A program made the position numbers and the translations under genes. The notes below the pieces were generated by a model. It saw nothing but the letters and a program-made list of their open reading frames with translations. It was not told where the DNA came from and searched no databases. From Longispora fulva (GTDB lineage: Bacteria > Actinomycetota > Actinomycetes > Mycobacteriales > Micromonosporaceae), in contig NZ_JADOUF010000001.1 of the NCBI RefSeq assembly GCF_015751905.1, positions 7,626,001 to 7,690,000 on the forward strand: a DNA stretch of 64,000 bases, read 5' to 3'. This document shows, piece by piece, positions 59,082 through 64,000 of the stretch. Position 1 is the first letter of the stretch. Each line of letters starts with the position of its first letter.

Positions 59082-59479
59082 CCGCGAAGACCGCCGTGCT
59101 GACCGACGGGGCCCCGGCCCCCGCGTGGGTGTTCTCCCAGGGCATCCGCAAGGGCCCGATCCTGCAGGTCTCCGGCCAGGGCCCCCAGGATCCGGCGACG
59201 GGGGAGTATCTGCACCCCGGCGACGTGCGGGCCCAGACCCTGCGCACCCTGGAGAACGTCCGGGCCGTGGTCGAGGCCGGCGGCGCGACCATGGAGGACG
59301 TCGTCTCGCTGCGGGTCTACCTCACGACCAGGGCGCACTTCGCGGCCATGAACGAGGTCTACGGCGCGTTCATCCGGGAGCACGTGCCCAGCGGGGTGCT
59401 GCCGTGCCGCACCACGATCTTCGTCGAGCTGCCCCACGAGGCGATGCTGGTCGAGATCGACGCGATGGCGGTCCTCTAG
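59078..59479 (+). CDS. RidA-family imine/enamine deaminase
   Basis: A 133-residue YjgF/RidA protein with the conserved Arg in LPCRTTIFVELPH and the blocks VSGQGPQDPATGE and TLENVRAVVEAGGATMEDVV. RidA hydrolyses reactive 2-aminoacrylate and similar enamines from PLP-dependent dehydratases. Its coupling to a locus with a D-serine dehydratase-like enzyme is mechanistically coherent. ATG overlaps the iclR stop. Confidence 0.9.
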   Translation: MTAKTAVLTDGAPAPAWVFSQGIRKGPILQVSGQGPQDPATGEYLHPGDVRAQTLRTLENVRAVVEAGGATMEDVVSLRVYLTTRAHFAAMNEVYGAFIREHVPSGVLPCRTTIFVELPHEAMLVEIDAMAVL

Positions 59480-59591
59480 ATCACACCCCTCAGACGGTTA
59501 CGCCACGTCTCTGGGCCCCCACGCGTCGGCACCTCGATGGAGAGCTCCCCGGGAGGCAGCCCTGCCCGCGCGGCCGTCCCGGTGTCGGAGC

Positions 59592-60416
59592 TCAGAGGTC
59601 GTCGACGAACCGGGCCACCTGGGCGGCGAGCGGATCGGCCGCGCGTACCCAGGTGAAGTGGTCGACCCGTTCCGGCGCGCGGTAGTGCGTGCGGGTCACC
59701 CGGGCCCCGGACAGCTTCCCGACCAGGTGCTCCAGCGTCGACGAGGGCGTGAAATGGTCCCCGGCGACGCTGACGGCGAGTACCGGCAGGTCCACGGTCG
59801 CCAGCGCGGCCTCGGCGTCCACCCCGGCCAGCCGGGGGAACCTCCCGTGCCGCGACGTGTACGCCCAGTCCCGGATCACGCCGCGCGACTGCCGGCCGGC
59901 GAAGCCCCACCCTGGCCAGTATCCGATCAGGCTGGCCCCGGCGTAGATCGTGTGGCTGAACGCGAGGACGCCGAGCCGGCGCTGTTTGTAGACCCGGTAG
60001 TACGGCAGGCCGGTGGCGAGCAGCAGGAGGCCGTCCACGCCGGCCGTGCCGACCCGGGACAGGTGCAGGGACGCCAGTTGGCCGCCGAGGGAGTGGCCGG
60101 CGAGCAGGACCTTGCGCCCGGCCAGTCGCCCGGCCACCGCGTCGAAGACGAGCTGGACGTCGCCGACGAGCTCGGCGAGGCCGTGCCTGCTGCCCCGCAC
60201 GGGACGGGGCCGGCTGCTGCCGGTGCCGCGCAGGTCCGGGATGACCACGCTCAGGCCCTGCCGGGCGAGTGCCGCTGCCCAGGGTCGGTAGTAGCCGGCG
60301 GGCACGCCCATCGCCGGCAGGAACACGACGACGGGGCCGTCGGGGGACGCGTCGGGGTAGAGGTGCACCCCGAGGCGCTGCCCGTCATGGTCGAGATGGA
60401 TCTGCTCGAACGTCAC
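59592..60416 (-). CDS. Alpha/beta hydrolase
   Basis: A 274-residue hydrolase with nucleophile Ser in VLLAGHSLGGQLA, an oxyanion block FLPAMGVPAGYY, Asp in SVAGDHFTPSS and His in PERVDHFTWVRA. The VDHFTW ending is typical of the YheT/monoacylglycerol-lipase-like subgroup. GTG start with TAGGAT 6 nt upstream. No neighbour suggests a substrate. The 112 nt between it and ridA show no clear terminator. Confidence 0.83.
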   Translation of the reverse strand: MTFEQIHLDHDGQRLGVHLYPDASPDGPVVVFLPAMGVPAGYYRPWAAALARQGLSVVIPDLRGTGSSRPRPVRGSRHGLAELVGDVQLVFDAVAGRLAGRKVLLAGHSLGGQLASLHLSRVGTAGVDGLLLLATGLPYYRVYKQRRLGVLAFSHTIYAGASLIGYWPGWGFAGRQSRGVIRDWAYTSRHGRFPRLAGVDAEAALATVDLPVLAVSVAGDHFTPSSTLEHLVGKLSGARVTRTHYRAPERVDHFTWVRAADPLAAQVARFVDDL

Positions 60417-60422
60417 CGGGCC

Positions 60423-60428
60423 ATCCTA
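60423..60428 (-). promoter_or_regulatory. Leaderless-type -10 box (TAGGAT)
   Basis: On the minus strand TAGGAT is followed by GGCCCG and the GTG at 60416. Confidence 0.5.
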
Positions 60429-60521
60429 CTCGCCAGTAGGTAACGGAGCGAGGCCCGCGCTGTCGAAGCGCCGCCGCTGAAGACCCAGAAACGCGGCGTA
60501 ACCCTAAAAAGGTTCAAAGGG

Positions 60522-60644
60522 TTTTGATCTAAGGCGAAGTGGCCCGCTGAGGGCGAATCTGGCAAGCGGCGGGAGAAGTCGCTAGGGCGGGCCCTGCGAC
60601 TTGTCCCGCCGCGCAGTCCAGATTCGCCCTCAGCGGGTCCTCAC
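60522..60644 (-). repeat. Composite 3'-end repeat, copy E, with a long hairpin
   Basis: It has the same outer ends as the other copies: GTGAGGACCCGCTGAGG at the Lrp gene stop and a TTAGATCAA tail at the other end, but a different interior. CCCGCTGAGGGCGAATCTGG pairs perfectly over 20 bp with its complement; within it GCGGCGGGAGAAGTCGC (60566..60582) pairs with GCGACTTGTCCCGCCGC (60596..60612) at 16 of 17 positions, capped by AGGGC/GCCCT. The whole unit can fold into one rod of about 100 nt. An AACCCT/AGGGTT inverted repeat lies next to it at 60500..60523. Confidence 0.88.
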
Positions 60645-60922
60645 TACTCCAACCCGATGGAGAAGGTCTCTTCCAGGTCGTGCTTCGAGTAGGCGCGGAA
60701 CGCGATGTGCGTCTCCGTCTTGATCACGCCCGGAACCTTGGAGATGCTGCCGGCGATGACCTCGGCGATCTGGTCGAACTCGCGGACCCGGACCATGGCG
60801 ATCAGGTCGACATGTCCGGCGACGGAGTAGACCTCGCTGACGCCGGGGAGGTTGGCGCAGGTGTCGGCCACCTCCGGGATCGAGTCGGCGGCGCAGTCGA
60901 TGAGGACGATGGCGGTGATCAC
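60644..60922 (-). CDS. Stand-alone Lrp/AsnC ligand-binding (RAM) domain protein
   Basis: A 92-residue protein consisting only of the Lrp/AsnC effector domain: TAIVLIDCAADSIPEVADTCANLPGV, VYSVAGHVDLIAMVRV and the C-terminal strand GVIKTETHIAFRAYS. The DNA-binding helix-turn-helix is absent and no open frame for it lies upstream, so it is a natural stand-alone domain, as known in several actinobacteria. GTG start preceded by GGGAG. Repeat copy E begins at its TAG stop. Confidence 0.87.
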   Translation of the reverse strand: MITAIVLIDCAADSIPEVADTCANLPGVSEVYSVAGHVDLIAMVRVREFDQIAEVIAGSISKVPGVIKTETHIAFRAYSKHDLEETFSIGLE

Positions 60923-60955
60923 CGTGAACTCCCGGGGTCGGTAGGTGCGTTCATG

Positions 60956-61588
60956 CTAACCGGCGCGCCCGATGGCCGGGCGGCCAGCCAGGGCGTTGGC
61001 GGTCGCGTAGTCCGCCGGGGTGCCGCAGTCGACGTAGGTCCCGGCGAACTCGCGGATCTCCAGCGTTCCGGCGGCCTCCGCCGGCCGCCACGCGGTGAGC
61101 ACGAGGTGCGACATCACCGGCTCCAGATTCCCGGCGACCCGCCACGGCAGCAGCGACGCCCCGGCGAACACGTGGCGACCGAACCTGTACGGCTCGTCCC
61201 CGGCCGGCACGCCCAACATCCGGACGGTCTCCCCGCCCCACCCGTCGAACAGCACCGACAGGTCCCCGCCGTGCAGGTAGGCGTCTCCGTTGAGCACCAG
61301 CACCGCCCGCCCGTCGATCCAGCCGCGCAGGTTGCCGACCGACCCGGAACTGCCCAGCAGCTCCTTCTCGACCTCCACGTGCGCCCGGTCGCCCACGTGC
61401 GCGACGATCTGGTCGGCGAGGTGGAAGGCGTTCACGGCGGTGTCGAGGCCCCCGACCAGCGCGAACGCCCGGTCCAGTAGCGGTACCCCGCCGACGGGTA
61501 GCAGGGGCTTGGGTGTGGTCAGGGTCGCCGGCCGCATCCGGGTGCCCTCCCCGGCGGCGAGGATCAGCGCACAGATCTCGGTCGTCAC
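60956..61588 (-). CDS. NTP-transferase (sugar-1-phosphate nucleotidyltransferase-like)
   Basis: A 210-residue protein with the nucleotidyltransferase signature LILAAGEGTRMRPATLTTPKPLLPVGG, the product-site Asp in VLVLNGDAYLHG and FAGTYVDCGTPADYATAN. It lacks the C-terminal left-handed beta-helix of GlmU/RmlA-type enzymes, so it is a minimal catalytic domain of the MurNAc-1-P or mannose-1-P transferase type. The GTG overlaps the NUDIX gene stop (GTGA). Donor sugar unknown. Confidence 0.83.
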   Translation of the reverse strand: MTTEICALILAAGEGTRMRPATLTTPKPLLPVGGVPLLDRAFALVGGLDTAVNAFHLADQIVAHVGDRAHVEVEKELLGSSGSVGNLRGWIDGRAVLVLNGDAYLHGGDLSVLFDGWGGETVRMLGVPAGDEPYRFGRHVFAGASLLPWRVAGNLEPVMSHLVLTAWRPAEAAGTLEIREFAGTYVDCGTPADYATANALAGRPAIGRAG

Positions 61589-62088
61589 GGGGCGTCCGGG
61601 GCCAGGGTGCCGGCGAGCGGGCCGTAGCCGTACCGGCCGATCAGGCCGGCGGTCGACCGGGTGAGCGGCGGCAGCGCGTCCACGTCGAACCACCGGCCCT
61701 CGATCACCTCGGCCGGGTCGACGTTCAGCGGCAGGTCCGTGGCCACCCGGGTGGTGAACACCATGTCCACCCAGCCGCCCTTGTAGTGCACGACGGCGTT
61801 CGGGTCCATCGGCTCCAACTGCTCCGGCCGCACGTCCAGCCCGGTCTCCTCGCGCACCTCGCGGGCCGCGCCCACGATCGGCCGCTCCCGCCGGTCGAGC
61901 AGGCCGGCCGGCAGCGACCAGGCCCGGCCGGGGGGCTGGCGGAGCAGCAGCATCCGGGTGCCGTCGGGGCTGAGCACGATCGTCACGGCCCCGATGATGT
62001 ACGTCGGCGAGAACACCCGCACGAGCCGGTGCCGGGCGCGCAACGGCAGCCGGTAGAACATCCGGTAGGCGAACTGGCGCACACTCAC
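61585..62088 (-). CDS. NUDIX hydrolase
   Basis: A 167-residue protein with a complete Nudix box: GLLDRRERPIVGAAREVREE then TGLDV. The N-terminal basic segment (RMFYRLPLRARHRLVRVF) precedes the fold. It would hydrolyse a nucleoside diphosphate linked to another group. Being coupled to a sugar nucleotidyltransferase gene, an NDP-sugar is one possible substrate. GTG start, 28 nt after the RelA/SpoT homologue, so all three may form one operon. Confidence 0.88.
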   Translation of the reverse strand: MSVRQFAYRMFYRLPLRARHRLVRVFSPTYIIGAVTIVLSPDGTRMLLLRQPPGRAWSLPAGLLDRRERPIVGAAREVREETGLDVRPEQLEPMDPNAVVHYKGGWVDMVFTTRVATDLPLNVDPAEVIEGRWFDVDALPPLTRSTAGLIGRYGYGPLAGTLAPDAP

Positions 62089-62116
62089 GCCGCCGCCAGG
62101 GTCAGGGGGGTGTCGG

Positions 62117-63892
62117 TCATCCGGCCAGCGTAGCCGCGTCCGGTCGGTCCACCGCGCGGATCAGCTTCTGGACGAGGTCGGCGGCGCCCTGCTTGCGTTC
62201 CGCGACGGCGATCAGCAGCGCGTCGAGGTCCGGGTAGCCGAGGGAACGGGCCAGCTCCCGCAGGGGGTGGTCGCTGGCCAGGGCCCGGTTGTGCTGGCGC
62301 AGGGCGAGGCCGATCGCCGACCGGCCGAGCCGGAGCTTGTTGCCGAGCGAGACGGGGGCTGCGGTCTGGGCGATGTCCTCGCCGTAGCCGTGCTCGGCGA
62401 GCCACTGGGTCACCTGGATCCGCGCGTGCGGGCTGCGGATGAACTCCAGCCAGTCGGCGGACGGCCGGACCGGCTCGTCGCCGATCGTCGCGTGGATGAT
62501 CTCCACCCGGTCCCCGTCGGACAGCGGCGCGGACAACGGCGACAACCGCCCGTTGATGTACGCGCCGATCATCCGGTCGCCGTCCCCGAGCGTGTACGCC
62601 AGGTCCACCGGCGTCGCCTCCGCCGGCAGCGCCACCTGCGCCCCGCCCGTGGTGAACACCTGGATCTGGTCCTCGGAGAGGTCGCAGTGCAGGGCGTTGA
62701 GGAAGTCGGCCGCGTCCACGGCGTCGCGCTGCCAGTCGAGGAGCCGGTGCAGCCACTGCAACTGTTCGGGGTTGCTGCGCTCGGGATTGGCCGTGCCGTC
62801 GGAGATCCGGAACTGGGCCACGATGCCGTACTCGGCCGTCTCGTGCATGTCGCGCGTGCGGATCAGCAGCTCCACGGGCTGGTCGCCCGGGCCGAGGACC
62901 GTGGTGTGCAGCGACTGATAGAGGTTGAACTTCGGACTGGCGATGAAATCCTTGAAGCGGCCCGGGAGGGGCCGCCACAGTCCGTGCACCGCGCCGAGGG
63001 CGGCGTAACAGTCGGTGTCCGGGCCGCTGACGATGATGGCGAGCCGGGGCGGGTCGTAGATCTGGCCGCGTTTCACCTTGTCACTGTGGATGGACCAGTG
63101 GTGCCGCTGCCGCTCGGCGATGTCGGCGTGCACCTTGACGGTGCGCAATTCGGCCAGGATCGTGCCGGCGACGGAGTTCAGATAGGGGGTGCGGTCCGGC
63201 TGGGCCCGGAAGTACTGGTCCACCTGGGCCCAACCGGACGGATCGAGATGGAAGAAGACGATGTCCTCCAGCTCGCGTTTGATCCGTTGGATGCCGAGCC
63301 GGTCGGCGAGCGGGATCAGCACCTCGCTGGTGGCCCTGGCGATCCGGGTCTTGGAGGCCGAGCCCCGGGCGCCGAGGGTGCGCATGTTGTGCACCCGGTC
63401 GGCCAACTTGATGATCAGGACCCGGATGTCGCGGCCCGCCGACAACATCATCTTCCGGTACGTCTCGGCTTCCGCCGCCGCCCCGTAGAAGGCCTTGTCA
63501 AACTTCGTGACCCCGTCGACCAGGTAGGACACCTCGGTGCCGAAGTCGGCGTTGAGCGCCTCGAGGGTGTAGTTCGTGTCCTCGACCGTGTCGTGCAGGA
63601 GCGCCGCGGCAAGCGTGATCGTGTCCATGCCGAGGTCGGCGAGCAGTTGGGCGACCGCGAGCGGATGGGTGATGTACTCCTCGCCGCTCTTGCGCATCTG
63701 GCCCTTGTGCGCGCGCTCGGCCACCTCATATGCCCTGCGGATGACAGCCGGATCAGCCCGCGGGTGCAGCTTCCGATGGGACTGGACCACGGGGTCGACC
63801 GGCGAGACCGGTTCGTGATTGCTGTTGCCCCAGGGCAGAACCGAACGGAGCCACTGTGCGGGTAGATGCGGCATGCTGGCGTCAAGCGCCAC
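62117..63892 (-). CDS. RelA/SpoT homologue (short, hydrolase-competent, synthetase doubtful)
   Basis: A 591-residue RSH. The HD hydrolase domain is intact: HxxHP-type ITHPLAVAQLL, LLHDTVEDTNYTLE and KLADRVHNMRTLGA. The synthetase domain keeps FKDFIASPKFNLYQSLHTTV and VELLIRTRDMHETAEYG, but the G-loop and following strand read RQRHHWSIHSDKVKRGQIYD then PPRLAIIVSG, lacking the usual second Lys and the Arg of the DxxxxR segment. A TGS domain (IQVFTTGGAQVALPAEATPVDLAYTLG) follows, and the protein ends after a helical domain without the ACT/RRM module of full-length Rel (about 740-850 aa). GTG start. Confidence 0.88.
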   Translation of the reverse strand: MALDASMPHLPAQWLRSVLPWGNSNHEPVSPVDPVVQSHRKLHPRADPAVIRRAYEVAERAHKGQMRKSGEEYITHPLAVAQLLADLGMDTITLAAALLHDTVEDTNYTLEALNADFGTEVSYLVDGVTKFDKAFYGAAAEAETYRKMMLSAGRDIRVLIIKLADRVHNMRTLGARGSASKTRIARATSEVLIPLADRLGIQRIKRELEDIVFFHLDPSGWAQVDQYFRAQPDRTPYLNSVAGTILAELRTVKVHADIAERQRHHWSIHSDKVKRGQIYDPPRLAIIVSGPDTDCYAALGAVHGLWRPLPGRFKDFIASPKFNLYQSLHTTVLGPGDQPVELLIRTRDMHETAEYGIVAQFRISDGTANPERSNPEQLQWLHRLLDWQRDAVDAADFLNALHCDLSEDQIQVFTTGGAQVALPAEATPVDLAYTLGDGDRMIGAYINGRLSPLSAPLSDGDRVEIIHATIGDEPVRPSADWLEFIRSPHARIQVTQWLAEHGYGEDIAQTAAPVSLGNKLRLGRSAIGLALRQHNRALASDHPLRELARSLGYPDLDALLIAVAERKQGAADLVQKLIRAVDRPDAATLAG

Positions 63893-64000
63893 CTGACACC
63901 CCCTCCCCGACAGTCGGAATGGGACCTAATACAGATCCTAACGATCCAAACGCTCCGTGGTCGACCACTTGTTGGTATGTATTTCCGCCCTGGCGAGTAG
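63893..64000 (-). promoter_or_regulatory. Upstream region of the RelA/SpoT homologue
   Basis: About 108 nt to the window edge without a gene. It is AT-richer than its surroundings; a TAGGAT hexamer at about 63942..63937 on the minus strand could be a -10 box, and GGTCGACC is a small palindrome nearby. Nothing more can be supported. Confidence 0.3.

Overview
The window is chromosomal DNA from a high-GC actinobacterium, most probably of the Micromonosporaceae or a close relative. The evidence is the very GC-rich third codon positions, frequent GTG/TTG starts, a fused 2-oxoglutarate decarboxylase (Kgd) followed by a DUF6104 protein, a LysX-type lysyl-phosphatidylglycerol synthase/lysyl-tRNA synthetase fusion, a SigE-family sigma factor, a CseB/MprA-like two-component system with an HtrA protease, and many promoters with a TAnnnT box 6-7 nt before the start codon (leaderless transcripts). 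I see no rRNA, tRNA, CRISPR array, transposase or phage gene.

Layout. 0-11 kb: flavin reductase, quinone reductase, the acetate kinase/phosphotransacetylase pair, an OlsA/OlsB-like ornithine-lipid pair, a hotdog-like protein, and kgd. 11-20 kb: a secreted GH2 exo-glucosaminidase, an aldo/keto reductase divergent from an MmyB-type XRE regulator with a perfect 25-bp operator-like palindrome between them, and a response regulator/kinase/HtrA module in which the same 19-nt motif precedes both the regulator and the protease gene. 20-30 kb: glycerol kinase, a DUF998/hydrolase fusion, a lipoprotein, lysX, a VTT membrane protein, a DrrAB-like ABC exporter sharing overlapping divergent -10 boxes with a tiny gene, and a STAS protein. 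30-40 kb: a secreted papain-like protease with a membrane-anchored partner, an XRE-like regulator, and a five-gene ACP/KR/AMP-ligase/LuxE/LuxC operon without luciferase; then a sigma factor with a membrane-protein partner. 40-50 kb: gcvT-gcvH under a tandem glycine riboswitch, thioredoxin, an MHYT sensor, and the histidine-utilisation genes hutH-hutU-hutF-hutI with a divergent IclR regulator. 50-64 kb: a subtilase, a D-amino-acid catabolic locus (GntP permease, N-acyl-D-amino acid deacylase, D-serine dehydratase-like enzyme, sugar kinase, IclR regulator, RidA), a hydrolase, a stand-alone Lrp ligand-binding domain, a nucleotidyltransferase/NUDIX pair and a short RelA/SpoT homologue.

Two things deserve attention. 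First, a family of composite palindromic repeats (five copies in 64 kb) always sits at the 3' end of a gene in the same orientation, abutting or even supplying the stop codon; one copy fills exactly the gap between two convergent stop codons, and another folds as an almost uninterrupted hairpin of about 100 nt. Second, the LuxC/LuxE operon encodes a complete fatty-acid-to-aldehyde route on a dedicated carrier protein with no light-producing genes, and its product is unknown.
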